20,131 bases of DNA from an uncultured Anaerococcus sp. (GTDB lineage: Bacteria; Bacillota; Clostridia; Tissierellales; Peptoniphilaceae). Under the pieces are notes generated by a model. It had not been told where the DNA came from, ran no database searches, and saw only the letters and a program-made list of their open reading frames with translations. A program made the translations under genes and the position numbers. Location of the stretch: assembly GCA_943914475.1 (NCBI GenBank), contig CALUCE010000022.1:1-20131 (forward strand), read 5' to 3'. Shown here one piece after another: positions 5,719-14,635 of the stretch; the first letter of the stretch is position 1; every line of letters begins with the position of its first letter.

Positions 5719-7535
5719 TATAAAAAGTCTCTTAATAAATCACTCTTGTTAGGTGATTTTAGTTTTCTTAGAGCCTTGGCTTCTATTTGTCTGATTCTCT
5801 CACGGGTTACATCAAACTCTTTTCCAACTTCTTCCAAGGTGCGTGGAGTTCCATCTATAAGACCAAATCTTAGTTGTAGAACTCTTTTTTCTCTGTTGCC
5901 AAGACATGATAAAACTTCGTTTAGTTGGTCTCTTAGCATAGAGTAGTTGGCTGCGTCATCTGGGTTTATAGCTGTATCGTCTTCTATAAAGTCTCCCAAG
6001 TGACTGTCTTCTTCCTCTCCTATTGGAGTTTCTAGTGAAACTGGCTCTTGGGCAATTTTTCTGATTTCTTGGACCTTTTCAACTTCTATGCCCATTTCTT
6101 CAGAAATTTCTTCGTTTGTTGGATCACGTCCTAGTTCTTGGACTAGTTGTCTTTGGATCCTAACAAGTTTGTTTATGGTCTCTACCATATGAACTGGTAT
6201 TCTTATGGTCCTAGCTTGGTCAGCTATAGCACGGGTAATGGCTTGTCTGATCCACCAGGTCGCATAGGTTGAGAACTTAAATCCTCTAGAATAATCATAC
6301 TTATCAACAGCCTTCATAAGACCCATATTTCCCTCTTGGATTAAGTCTAGGAAACTCATACCACGGCCTACATATTTTTTGGCTATGGATACTACAAGTC
6401 TTAGGTTGGTCTCTGCAAGTTTTTGCTTGGCTCTATTGCAGTCAAAAACTCCCCTGTTTAATAGTTTTATATCATCTTCATCAAGCTCTTGGTTTTCAAA
6501 GATTTTTACGCAAATATTTCTTCTTTTTACCTTTTGTTCCAAAAGCCTTAGCTCTTGATCATCAAGTTTTTCGTCTTTGATAAGTTTTAAAGCTTGGTCG
6601 CCAAATTCCTTCATCTTTTCAACCAACATCTTATCATTTCTCTTTAAAGTTTCGTTGTTGGCAGCCTTGCCTATTAGGTCAGTAAATGATGAGTAAACTA
6701 TGGATACTAACTCATCAGATTCTTTTACGTTTAGCATCTTATCAAAAGAGTCAAAAAGATCACACAAAGTGTTGGCTTCCTTGGTAGTAAGCTCTTCTTC
6801 GTTGGCAGATTTTTGTGCTATATTACAAATTGCCACCCTTAGTTTTAGCTGTTCTATTTCTTCTTCTGATAAGTCTTGTCTTAGCATATTATTAAAATGC
6901 TCACCCCAAGAAATAATACCTTCTAGGTTTAGTCTAAATTCTTGGCTTAGGCCTCCTTCTTCTTCTAGGGCCTTGTTGGCATTTAATAAGGTTAGGGAAA
7001 GATCTCCATAAAATATATCGTTGGCAAGATTTACCCTATCTGTTTTAGATAATTTCTTACCATCGAGTACTTTTTGAGCTAGTATTCCCCACTCCATCTT
7101 TTTAGCTAGGATGATTTCTTCCTTGGCAGTAAGTAGAGAAACCTTACCTATTTCTTTTAGGTACATTTTTACAGGATCATCTAGTTTGACCCCGGACATG
7201 GTGTCTACTACTTCCTTGTTCTTTTTCTCATCCTCTGTATCGTCATCATCTTCTTCATCCTCAAAGTCTTCATCGATATCATCATCTAAGTCGTCATCAG
7301 AAACTTCATCTTCTTCATCAAGTTCTGTTCTTTGTTCTTCGACTATTTCTATACCTGAAGTAACAAGACTTGTTATAATGTATTTCCTACTTTCATCTTC
7401 CATGTCCTTTAAGGCTTCAAAAGTCTGAATTTGTCTATACGTTATTACACCCTCTTGCGATTCGCTTATTGATTTAAACTCGTCAATGATTTCATTTAGA
7501 ACATCATCTTCAAGCATCTTGTTGTCATTTGTCAT
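5718..7535 (-). CDS. rpoD: Primary sigma factor RpoD/SigA with large inserted region
   Basis: This housekeeping sigma factor has 605 residues, against about 370 in Bacillus SigA. The N-terminal part (1-70) is followed by an extremely acidic run (71-104). Region 1.2 (DPVKMYLKEIG, about 120-150) is canonical. Regions 2 (about 368-440, with GMSFLDLIQEGN and FSTYATWWIRQAI), 3 (about 445-520, with SHLGDFIED) and 4 (about 535-605, with VTRERIRQIEAKALRKL) are almost identical to other SigA proteins, so promoter recognition should be standard, as the consensus promoters here confirm. The excess is about 215 residues between regions 1.2 and 2.1, the place of the nonconserved region of E. coli sigma-70, and consists of degenerate units of about 27 residues. 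The start has a G-rich Shine-Dalgarno and overlaps the dnaG stop as TAATG. Confidence 0.97.
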   Translation of the reverse strand: MTNDNKMLEDDVLNEIIDEFKSISESQEGVITYRQIQTFEALKDMEDESRKYIITSLVTSGIEIVEEQRTELDEEDEVSDDDLDDDIDEDFEDEEDDDDTEDEKKNKEVVDTMSGVKLDDPVKMYLKEIGKVSLLTAKEEIILAKKMEWGILAQKVLDGKKLSKTDRVNLANDIFYGDLSLTLLNANKALEEEGGLSQEFRLNLEGIISWGEHFNNMLRQDLSEEEIEQLKLRVAICNIAQKSANEEELTTKEANTLCDLFDSFDKMLNVKESDELVSIVYSSFTDLIGKAANNETLKRNDKMLVEKMKEFGDQALKLIKDEKLDDQELRLLEQKVKRRNICVKIFENQELDEDDIKLLNRGVFDCNRAKQKLAETNLRLVVSIAKKYVGRGMSFLDLIQEGNMGLMKAVDKYDYSRGFKFSTYATWWIRQAITRAIADQARTIRIPVHMVETINKLVRIQRQLVQELGRDPTNEEISEEMGIEVEKVQEIRKIAQEPVSLETPIGEEEDSHLGDFIEDDTAINPDDAANYSMLRDQLNEVLSCLGNREKRVLQLRFGLIDGTPRTLEEVGKEFDVTRERIRQIEAKALRKLKSPNKSDLLRDFL

Positions 7536-9217
7536 TAATCTCCCCCCAGCTTAGAATGACTATTTTTAGATCTTAGTTTATTAAGAAGTTTTTTTCTATT
7601 TTCTAATTCTATCCTATCCTTTAGCTCTTCTACGACAATCTTATTTTTATGGTTGTTCACATAGTTAATAAGATAGTAAAAGTCAGAACTAAACTTACCG
7701 TATATTTCCTTATCTATATTATTTGTTTCCAGGTATTGTTTTAAGGCTAGGACTTTTTCATCCTTTAAAACTTCATCGAAGAATTCTTTTTCTTCTTCAT
7801 ACTTATCCCTTTGATGGTAAAAAAGCCTTAGAGTTTCTAACTCATTTGTGCTAATATTTGTCTTTTTATTATTAACAATCACCTTTTCTTGGTTAAAGTT
7901 TTTGTTTTTATAATTATACCCTTTGTCTTTATTACTTTGTCTATGATTTTGATTATACCTTACTACAGCGTCTTTTAAAGTTTGTTTTTCTATATTAAAT
8001 AACTTGTGTACGTTGTTGATAAATATATCTCTTGTAAGGTCTGATTTTATAGATGCAATAAATTCTACAAATAAATCCAGTTTTTCAAGTTTCTCATTAT
8101 CCTTGGCTTTTGAATAAATATCTAATATTTTATTATACTTATAATTATATACATCCAGAGCCTGGTCCATCTTATCCAAAAAAGCATCCTTACCATACTT
8201 TTTTATATAATCATCTGGGTCAAGTCCTTCTTCTAAAGAGATAATCTTTGGCCTAATATCTTCATCTAAAAATATTTCAATGGCCCTATTTGTCGCCTTG
8301 ACTCCAGCCTGGTCCGAATCATAACATATATAAATATTATCTGCATATCTTGATAAAAGCCTTGCTTGCTCATGGGTAAAGCCTGTTCCCAGGGATGCTA
8401 CAGCAAGGTCTACTCCCCTATTGTTAAGAGCAATGACATCCATATAGCCTTCTACCAGGATAATATCTCTCTTGTTTTGTTTTTTAAAGACATTTAAACC
8501 ATAGAGGTTGAATCTTTTCTTAAAAACTTCACTTTCAGGTGAATTTAAGTACTTTGGCATCTGGCCAGATATGGCCCTGCCACCGAAACCAATAATCTTC
8601 CCATAATGGTTAATAATAGGAAAAATAAGCCTGTCCCTGTATTTATCGTAATAATTTCCATTTTTGGATTTCTTTATCAGTCCAAGCTTTTCTATATCCT
8701 CTAAAAGATAATCTTTTTCACTTACATACTTGACCAAATCATCCCAAGAATCCTTGGCATAGCCTAACATAAAGGTATTAACAATGGAACTTTTTAGGCC
8801 CCTTTGTCTTAAATAATTTTGGGCCTTTCTTTCAGTCAAAAGATTTTTATAGAAAAACATCATAATATCTCTGTTGATATCATAAAATCTTTTAAATTCT
8901 TGATTTTTCCAATCATCCTTAGAGTAAGTGATTTTTATACCTGACTTATCAGCCAAATATTTTAAGGCTTCAGGATAAGATAGACCTTCTTTTTGCATAA
9001 TAAAAGAAACAACATTACCACCAGCTCCACAACCAAAGCAGTGAAACAATTGTTTCTTCTCATCAACTGTAAAAGATGGAGTTTTTTCATTATGGAAAGG
9101 ACATAAGCCTTTATAGGAAGAACCTGACTTTTTTAGGTCGACATATTCTCCAATAACGGCAATAATATCAGAACTATCTATAATTTGATTTACTTTATCT
9201 TCTGGAATTAAACCCAC
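7535..9217 (-). CDS. dnaG: DNA primase DnaG
   Basis: DnaG makes RNA primers at the replication fork. I place the start at the GTG at 9217 (560 residues, opening MGLIPEDKVNQII), because AGAGGTGG precedes it at good spacing, the family normally begins M-G-x-I-P-E, and a consensus promoter lies just upstream at 9240-9268. The longer frame that opens at 9283 would begin upstream of that promoter. In this numbering the CHC2 zinc finger uses Cys39, His42, Cys60 and Cys63 (CPFH...CFGC). The Toprim core has Glu256 in VEGYMD and the acidic pair Asp300/Asp302 in YDSD. The C-terminal third, expected to contact the DnaB/DnaC helicase, is highly charged and diverged. It is the first gene of the dnaG-rpoD-trmK-nif3 operon. 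Confidence 0.95.
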   Translation of the reverse strand: MGLIPEDKVNQIIDSSDIIAVIGEYVDLKKSGSSYKGLCPFHNEKTPSFTVDEKKQLFHCFGCGAGGNVVSFIMQKEGLSYPEALKYLADKSGIKITYSKDDWKNQEFKRFYDINRDIMMFFYKNLLTERKAQNYLRQRGLKSSIVNTFMLGYAKDSWDDLVKYVSEKDYLLEDIEKLGLIKKSKNGNYYDKYRDRLIFPIINHYGKIIGFGGRAISGQMPKYLNSPESEVFKKRFNLYGLNVFKKQNKRDIILVEGYMDVIALNNRGVDLAVASLGTGFTHEQARLLSRYADNIYICYDSDQAGVKATNRAIEIFLDEDIRPKIISLEEGLDPDDYIKKYGKDAFLDKMDQALDVYNYKYNKILDIYSKAKDNEKLEKLDLFVEFIASIKSDLTRDIFINNVHKLFNIEKQTLKDAVVRYNQNHRQSNKDKGYNYKNKNFNQEKVIVNNKKTNISTNELETLRLFYHQRDKYEEEKEFFDEVLKDEKVLALKQYLETNNIDKEIYGKFSSDFYYLINYVNNHKNKIVVEELKDRIELENRKKLLNKLRSKNSHSKLGGD

Positions 9218-9239
9218 TTTACCACCTCTAATCACTAGT

Positions 9240-9268
9240 ATTATACTTTTGGCTAATGCTTTTATCAA
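9240..9268 (-). promoter_or_regulatory. Sigma-A promoter of the dnaG-rpoD operon
   Basis: Minus-strand TTGATA (9263-9268) and a perfect TATAAT (9240-9245) have the ideal 17-bp spacer. The predicted start near 9233 gives a leader of under 20 nt before the GTG. The -35 box overlaps the U tract of the terminator just upstream. Confidence 0.85.
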
Positions 9269-9302
9269 TAAAAGCCCCAGCATATTCTATATACTGAGGC
9301 TT
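9268..9302 (-). terminator. Terminator of the aldehyde dehydrogenase gene
   Basis: The minus strand forms AAGCCTCAG/CTGGGGCTT, a 9-bp stem with one G-U pair and a 13-base loop, followed by UUUUAUU. It separates the dehydrogenase from the dnaG promoter. Confidence 0.75.
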
Positions 9303-9336
9303 ATCTTAAGTTTTTGCTTGAAAATATATGGAGTAT

Positions 9337-10710
9337 TTATTTTTCTAAAAGTTTGATAACTGATGTTTGACCCTTGGCAAATGGTGGATATCTTAGGTTG
9401 ATATCTACACTAGTTGCCCTATCCATAACAGATTTTCTATTAGAAAAGTTCATAAAGCCAAACTTACCATGGTATCCTCCCATACCACTTTTTCCTACCC
9501 CTCCAAACTCTAGATAGGTAGAAGTGATTTGCATGATGGTGTCATTTACACAGCCATTTCCATAGGAAAGATCATACATGACCCTGTCTATATGACTTTC
9601 ATCTTCTGAGAACATATACAAGGCTAGGGGCTTATCAAAAGTTTTTAGCTTATTTATTAGCACAAACAAATCGTCATAGACTAATATTGGGAAAATAGGA
9701 CCAAATATTTCTTCTTCCATTAGCTTATTTGAAAAGTCCACCCCATCTACTATGGTTGGTTCTATTTTTTCACTAGTCCTATCTACTCTTCCTCCAAAAT
9801 ATATATTTTGATTTAAAAGAAGTGAGTATAGTCTATCAAAGGCCTTACCATCTATTATTTTTGGATAGTCAGGATTATCTATAGGATTTGGTCCGAAAAA
9901 TTCAAGAATATAGGTCTTAAGCTCAAGCATAAGCTCATCTTTTATATCCTTATGGGCAAGTATATAATCCGGAGCCACACAAGTTTGGCCAGCGTTTAAA
10001 AGCTTACCCCAGACTATTCTTTTGGCAGCAAGCTTGATATTTGCTGTCTCATCAACAATGCAGGGACTTTTGCCTCCAAGCTCTAGGGTTACCTTAGTTA
10101 AATTTTCACTTGCCTTTTTCATAATACTTTTTCCAACCTTGCTTGATCCTGTAAAGAAAATATGGTCATAGTTTTGGTCCAAAAGATCATCTTTTGAAGT
10201 TTCTTCATTGTCTATAACATAGATATAGTCTGATGGAAAAGTATTATTGAGCATATCTCTTAAGACATCCCCAGTGTACTTTGACTTTGCAGATACCTTG
10301 ATTACAGCAGTATTTCCAGCTGCTATAGCCCCTACCAAGGGATCAAGGGTAAGCATTACCGGATAATTCCAAGGAGAGATAATAAGATTAACCCCCAAGG
10401 GTTCATAAACTGTATAGGACTTGCCTGGTAGAGCTGCCATAGGGGTAATCTCCCTTTCCGGCTTCATCCAATCTAATAGATTTTTTTCTGCAAATTTTAT
10501 CTCGTCATATATAAGCATCAGCTCTGACATATGACTTTCAAATTCTGATTTATTTAGGTCTTTTTTTAGAGCCTCTACTATTCTTTCTTTATATAAATCA
10601 AGACCCTCTCTTAGTTTATTTAAAGACCTAAGTCTAAAGTTTTCATTCCTACTTTGTCCTGTTAGGAAAAATTCTCTTTGTTTATTTACTATAGTTTTAA
10701 TATCTGTCAT
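9337..10710 (-). CDS. Aldehyde dehydrogenase, class-3-like
   Basis: The enzyme oxidises an aldehyde to the acid with NAD(P)+. The substrate cannot be told from the sequence. The 457-residue length, the ISPWNYP motif (Asn115), FTGSSKVGK (about 186-194), catalytic Glu210 in LELGGKSP, nucleophile Cys244 in AGQTCVAPDY, EEEIFGPI and the C-terminal LRYPPF are all typical of the ALDH3/YwdH group, so it should be active. There is no clear C-terminal membrane anchor. The ATG follows GGAG at 7 nt. The 65-bp gap to the upstream permease holds neither a convincing terminator nor a convincing promoter, so read-through from the bce-type genes is possible. A strong terminator follows it. Confidence 0.92.
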   Translation of the reverse strand: MTDIKTIVNKQREFFLTGQSRNENFRLRSLNKLREGLDLYKERIVEALKKDLNKSEFESHMSELMLIYDEIKFAEKNLLDWMKPEREITPMAALPGKSYTVYEPLGVNLIISPWNYPVMLTLDPLVGAIAAGNTAVIKVSAKSKYTGDVLRDMLNNTFPSDYIYVIDNEETSKDDLLDQNYDHIFFTGSSKVGKSIMKKASENLTKVTLELGGKSPCIVDETANIKLAAKRIVWGKLLNAGQTCVAPDYILAHKDIKDELMLELKTYILEFFGPNPIDNPDYPKIIDGKAFDRLYSLLLNQNIYFGGRVDRTSEKIEPTIVDGVDFSNKLMEEEIFGPIFPILVYDDLFVLINKLKTFDKPLALYMFSEDESHIDRVMYDLSYGNGCVNDTIMQITSTYLEFGGVGKSGMGGYHGKFGFMNFSNRKSVMDRATSVDINLRYPPFAKGQTSVIKLLEK

Positions 10711-10775
10711 ACTAACTCCAAATCTTTCGTAAGTTCTTATTTACCTTATACTTACCCCAAAATTTGGATTAATAT

Positions 10776-12761
10776 TTACTTGTTTTTATCAAGGATTAGA
10801 TTCATATAAACTTTCTCTGTCATTAGGAAGGTTATGGTGTAGAAGGCCACAAAGAAAATCGCTGCAACTCCAAGAGAAATTAGCATAATCTTTTTGTTAG
10901 CAAGTCCCACAACTTTTAAAAATTGTCCCAAGATTGGTGTGGCAAAGGCTGTATGCATGATGGTGAAGATAACCGGCAGCATGAAGACTACTCCTATTTG
11001 CTTTCTAACTGTAGATTTGGCTTCTATATCGGTCATTCCTACTTGCCTCATAATCCTAAACCTATCTATATCATCAAAACCTTCAGATAATTGTTTAAAG
11101 TATATAAAGAGGGCTGTAGATACCAAGAAGGCTATTCCCAAGAGGATTCCCATAAAGAAGATAGATGAGTTTACTTGGATGGCATCTTCCCTTTCATTTT
11201 CCTTTGATGTAAGGCTTAAATACTCAAGCCCCTTTTCAGATGCTAGGTAGTTTTCTATATCCTTATCAAAATCGTCCCATTTTTTATTCTTATTTTCCTT
11301 GTTTATTTGTAAAACTTCTTGGTAAGAACTATAAGACATTTCATTTTCTGAAGTCATCAACTTCTTTAATTTAGAAAATTCATCCTTGTCATTTGTTATA
11401 TAATAATGGGTTTCTATTATATCCATGGGCTTGGCAAATTTAAAGTCTAAATCTTCATAGTCAATTTTTTCTATTTTTTTATCAAACTTTCCTATCTTTG
11501 CATCTTCAGTCTTGCCATTACTGATAACTTCAATAATGCTTTGGTCTTTGAACAATTCATCATGGTCTTCAATTAATAGAAGGTTAAAGTTTGCAAAATT
11601 ATCATAATTTGAAAAATCTCCCCCATTGGCACCTTTGGGAAAGACTACTAGCTTTCCTTGATCATTGCAAGCTAGGCTTGAAAATATAGAATAGGAATCT
11701 GTACTTGCCTTAAGATCATTTTTCTTTAAATAATCTCCTACATAATCTTCCAAGACCATCTTATTATCATCGTCCATAAAGCTATTGTAGATAGAATAGT
11801 CAGAAGGACTTAGGCTTTCAATCTTTTCATTTGTTCCCAAGTATAGGGAAAGTCCAGAGGTTAAAATAACCATTACAGATGTAGATAAAATTGTTATCCC
11901 TGCTAGGGTTCTAGATGAATTTTTAACCCTATACATAAGACCAGAAATTGCTGCAAAGTTTTCTTTTTTGTAATAAAACTTCTTATTTCTTTTTAGGATA
12001 TTTAAAAGAGTAGATATTATTACTGAAAAAGCCATGTAGGTTCCTATTATAACCAAAATTACAGCTATAAATAAATTTGTTATGGCCTTCATAGGATTTG
12101 TAGTAGTTAGGGATATGTAATATCCTCCTCCTAGACATATAAGACCTAGGATGGCTGTAATACCCTTATAACTATTTTTCTTATCTCCAGCTTTGGCTTC
12201 TCTCATTAATTCTATGGCAGAAAGTTTCCTTATTTTTATAACATTTACTAGAAACAAAAGAAGGTAAATAGCTAGAAAAATTGCTCCTGTCATTATAGTT
12301 GGAAATGGATTTTGAAAGATTCCTTCCTTAAAGATATCAGTTTCTAAATTTATCATACGCATATATGAAGCAAGGGATATCTTATAAAGGATGAAAGCTA
12401 GGATAGATCCTATAAGGACAACTCTAATAGCTAGGTGTAAAATTTCCCAAAACATTATTTTTACTATATGTTTTCTTTCCATACCAAGAACCATGTATAG
12501 TCCATTTTCTTCATACTTCTTTTTTTGTATAAAGTTATAGGTAGAAAGAATGATAATGGTTGAAAATATAAGCATAACCACATAGGCAAGGCTTGATATA
12601 TTGGTGATAAAGTTCCTGCTTAAAATTTTCTCACTGCCTATGGTCAAGCATATAGCTGATATTATAAGCAGGAAAATGCCGTTTATCATAAAGGGTAGGT
12701 AGAGATTTTTGTGTCTTTTTATGGTGGATTTTGCCAAAGATCTGTATAATGATTTTTTCAT
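10776..12761 (-). CDS. BceB-type ABC transporter permease (peptide antibiotic resistance)
   Basis: This is a membrane permease of 661 residues in the FtsX/BceB family, which works with the kinase encoded upstream to sense and relieve attack by bacitracin- or lantibiotic-like peptides on lipid II cycle intermediates. About ten hydrophobic segments are visible: roughly 20-42, 55-77, 103-127, 152-174, 200-218, 226-252 and 284-306, then a large hydrophilic domain (about 307-525), then 530-552, 575-600 and 625-650. A long external domain between TM7 and TM8 is the hallmark of BceB proteins. The start has AGGAGGT at 5 nt, and these bases overlap the 3' end of the ATPase gene. The specific antibiotic cannot be predicted from sequence alone. 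Confidence 0.92.
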   Translation of the reverse strand: MKKSLYRSLAKSTIKRHKNLYLPFMINGIFLLIISAICLTIGSEKILSRNFITNISSLAYVVMLIFSTIIILSTYNFIQKKKYEENGLYMVLGMERKHIVKIMFWEILHLAIRVVLIGSILAFILYKISLASYMRMINLETDIFKEGIFQNPFPTIMTGAIFLAIYLLLFLVNVIKIRKLSAIELMREAKAGDKKNSYKGITAILGLICLGGGYYISLTTTNPMKAITNLFIAVILVIIGTYMAFSVIISTLLNILKRNKKFYYKKENFAAISGLMYRVKNSSRTLAGITILSTSVMVILTSGLSLYLGTNEKIESLSPSDYSIYNSFMDDDNKMVLEDYVGDYLKKNDLKASTDSYSIFSSLACNDQGKLVVFPKGANGGDFSNYDNFANFNLLLIEDHDELFKDQSIIEVISNGKTEDAKIGKFDKKIEKIDYEDLDFKFAKPMDIIETHYYITNDKDEFSKLKKLMTSENEMSYSSYQEVLQINKENKNKKWDDFDKDIENYLASEKGLEYLSLTSKENEREDAIQVNSSIFFMGILLGIAFLVSTALFIYFKQLSEGFDDIDRFRIMRQVGMTDIEAKSTVRKQIGVVFMLPVIFTIMHTAFATPILGQFLKVVGLANKKIMLISLGVAAIFFVAFYTITFLMTEKVYMNLILDKNK

Positions 12762-12763
12762 TC

Positions 12764-13513
12764 CTACCTCCTTTGTAGCATGGTCATAGTTTGTGAAATC
12801 TTCTCTTGCATTTCTATAGATGTATTATTAGCCTTATAAAGTTGGTGGTAGATCTTACCATCTTTGATAAAGAGGACTCTGGATGCTTCGGCTGCAGCTC
12901 TTACAGAGTGGGTAACCATGATTATGGTTTGTCCCTTGGCATTTATGTCTTTAAAAACTTCCAAAAGCTCGTTTGATGAGTTTGAGTCCAAGGCTCCAGT
13001 TGGCTCATCTGCAAGTATCATCTTAGGCTTGTTGATAAGAGCTCTGGATATGGCAACTCTTTGCTTTTGACCACCTGAAATTTCATAGGGATATTTTTTA
13101 AGTATATTTCCAATATTTACAAGGTCAGCAGTTTCTTTTACTCTTTTTTCTATCTCATCTTGTTTTACTTCTTTTAAGACTAAAGGAAGAGCTATATTAT
13201 CCTTTACATTGAAGGTATCCAAAAGATTAAAGTTTTGGAAGACAAAGCCTAGGTGGTCTCTTCTGAAAGCAGAAATTTCCTTGTCACTTATCTTTAAGAT
13301 ATCCTTATCCTCAAGGATGATTGATCCTGATGTTGGCTTATCTAGAAGAGCTATAAGATTTAATAGGGTAGTCTTTCCAGAACCACTTTCTCCCATTATA
13401 GCTACAAATTCTCCTTCTTCTACTGAGAAGTTTATGTCCTTTAAGGCCTCAACCTGAACTGTTGAAAACCTAGTTTTGTATATTTTTCTTAAATTATTTA
13501 CTTTTAATAACAT
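12764..13513 (-). CDS. BceA-type ABC transporter ATPase
   Basis: This is the cytoplasmic ATPase partner of the downstream permease. It shows Walker A (GESGSGKTT), a Q loop (FVFQNFNLL), the signature ISGGQKQRVAISRAL, Walker B (MILADEPTGALD) and the switch His in VTHS, so it should hydrolyse ATP. I choose the ATG at 13513 (249 residues, opening MLLKVNNLRKIYKT) because AGAAAGGA lies just upstream. The longer in-frame ATG at 13537 has no Shine-Dalgarno and would add only a charged leader. Two bases separate its stop from the permease ATG. Terminator, operator and promoter signals precede it, so it is expressed separately from the regulator genes. Confidence 0.94.
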   Translation of the reverse strand: MLLKVNNLRKIYKTRFSTVQVEALKDINFSVEEGEFVAIMGESGSGKTTLLNLIALLDKPTSGSIILEDKDILKISDKEISAFRRDHLGFVFQNFNLLDTFNVKDNIALPLVLKEVKQDEIEKRVKETADLVNIGNILKKYPYEISGGQKQRVAISRALINKPKMILADEPTGALDSNSSNELLEVFKDINAKGQTIIMVTHSVRAAAEASRVLFIKDGKIYHQLYKANNTSIEMQEKISQTMTMLQRR

Positions 13514-13536
13514 TGCTTTTCCTTTCTCTTTTTTCA

Positions 13537-13616
13537 TAATACCAGTATAGATTAAAAAAAGTAAATAATCATTGGCTTAAGCTAACATCTTGGGCTTTAA
13601 TGTGACATTTATGTAA
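13537..13616 (-). promoter_or_regulatory. Putative BceR-type operator and promoter of the ABC genes
   Basis: An inverted repeat, TGACA-TTTA-TGTAA (13603-13616, plus strand), fits the TNACA-N4-TGTAA pattern that I recall for BceR-like regulators. Downstream of it on the minus strand are two alternative -10 elements: TATACT (13544-13549) with a poor -35, or TATTAT (13537-13542) with TTTACT 18 bp upstream. A weak -35 is what an activator-dependent promoter would show. The exact start is uncertain. Confidence 0.55.
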
Positions 13617-13645
13617 GCTAAGCTAGTTTTTCTAAAATTTGATAG

Positions 13646-13672
13646 AAAAAAAGAGGAAAACTAATTTTCCTC
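13646..13672 (-). terminator. Terminator containing the stop codon of the kinase gene
   Basis: The minus strand folds as GAGGAAAA-TTAG-TTTTCCTC, a perfect 8-bp stem followed by seven U. The TAG stop codon of the kinase is inside the loop, so the last codons also form the terminator. It separates the regulator genes from the transporter genes. Confidence 0.85.
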
Positions 13673-14635
13673 AATGATCTTACCTAAATCTAAAATTATT
13701 TTTGTGCCAAGGTTGATCTTTGATTCTGCCCTTACATCAATCCTTAAAGCCTGGCAAATATTTTTTACAAGGCTTAGTCCTATTCCAGTCGCTTTTTTAT
13801 CAAGTCTTCCATTAAATCCTGTATAGCCCTTATCAAAAATCCTAGGCAAGTCTTCTTCCTTTATACCTATGCCTTCATCTTCTATGACAAGATTCTTACC
13901 TTCCATGTATATGTCTATCCTTCCATTTTTTGTGTACTTATTGGCATTTGAAAGGATTTGATCCAAGATAAAACCAAACCATTTGGAATCTGATAAGATT
14001 TTTAGTCCACTTTCCTTAAAACTTACATTGTTGTTTTTATAGATAAAAAGTCTGGCATATTTTTTTATGGATGACTTTATTTCCTTATCAAGATCTACCT
14101 GGGAGAAGGCATAGTCCGTAGTATCTGAATCCATCCTAATAAAGCCCAGGATATTTTGGACATATTCTTCTATTTCAAAAAGCTCAACCTTTGAAGCTTC
14201 CCTATCTATATCTTCATCTTCAAGTAAAAGATTTAGGGCAAAGATTGGTGATTTTATTTGGTGGGTCCGTCTGGTTATATAGTCCTTAAGATCAGAGTTT
14301 GTAGCTGAAATCTCCTTTTCATAGTTTTTTATAAGCATGTCTTGATCCCTAATCTTTTCAAGAAGGCTATCAGCCTTAAAGCTTTTAGGCAGGCTCCCAT
14401 AGTCTTCCTGGTTTAGCCACTGCTTTATGATATTTTTTCTTCTTATGTCAGATCTTATAAGTAGGAAGATCATAAATAAATAACAAATAAGAAAAATTAG
14501 TAAAAAATAGGTCAGAAATTTTCCGTTTACCGGAAACAAAGACCTAAAGGAAAGTATAAGAAGAAGCATTAGGGGTAAAAATAAGATTTCTACTTTTCTA
14601 TTTTTTATTATTTCCTTAGTCTCTTTCTTTGACAT
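13661..14635 (-). CDS. BceS-type intramembrane-sensing histidine kinase
   Basis: This kinase has 324 residues from the ATG at 14635. An in-frame TTG at 14644 is also possible, but AGAAGG spaces better to the ATG. Two membrane segments (about 17-31 and 40-60) enclose a loop of only about ten residues. This is typical of kinases that do not sense ligands themselves but receive the signal from a BceAB-type transporter. His125 in RRTHQIKSP is the phosphorylation site. N box (SNANKYTKNG), G1 (EDEGIGIKEEDLPRIFDKGYTG region) and G2 (ATGIGLSL) are intact. It overlaps the regulator gene by 20 nt, so production of the pair is coupled. Confidence 0.92.
   Translation of the reverse strand: MSKKETKEIIKNRKVEILFLPLMLLLILSFRSLFPVNGKFLTYFLLIFLICYLFMIFLLIRSDIRRKNIIKQWLNQEDYGSLPKSFKADSLLEKIRDQDMLIKNYEKEISATNSDLKDYITRRTHQIKSPIFALNLLLEDEDIDREASKVELFEIEEYVQNILGFIRMDSDTTDYAFSQVDLDKEIKSSIKKYARLFIYKNNNVSFKESGLKILSDSKWFGFILDQILSNANKYTKNGRIDIYMEGKNLVIEDEGIGIKEEDLPRIFDKGYTGFNGRLDKKATGIGLSLVKNICQALRIDVRAESKINLGTKIILDLGKIIEEN

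Noticed and set aside
7111..7428. Plus-strand frame of about 105 residues rich in Ser opposite rpoD
   Set aside because: It is the antisense of the acidic run of RpoD, where GAT/GAA codons read as Ser-rich on the other strand. No ribosome binding site or family resemblance is seen.
9218..9283. N-terminal extension of DnaG from an ATG at 9283
   Set aside because: The extra 22 residues would begin upstream of the consensus TTGATA-N17-TATAAT promoter and overlap the terminator of the previous gene. The GTG at 9217 has a Shine-Dalgarno and matches the family N terminus.
10757..10767. Palindrome CCAAAATTTGG between permease and aldehyde dehydrogenase genes
   Set aside because: The stem is five pairs with a single-base centre and no U tract, so it is not a convincing terminator, and no promoter context makes it an operator.
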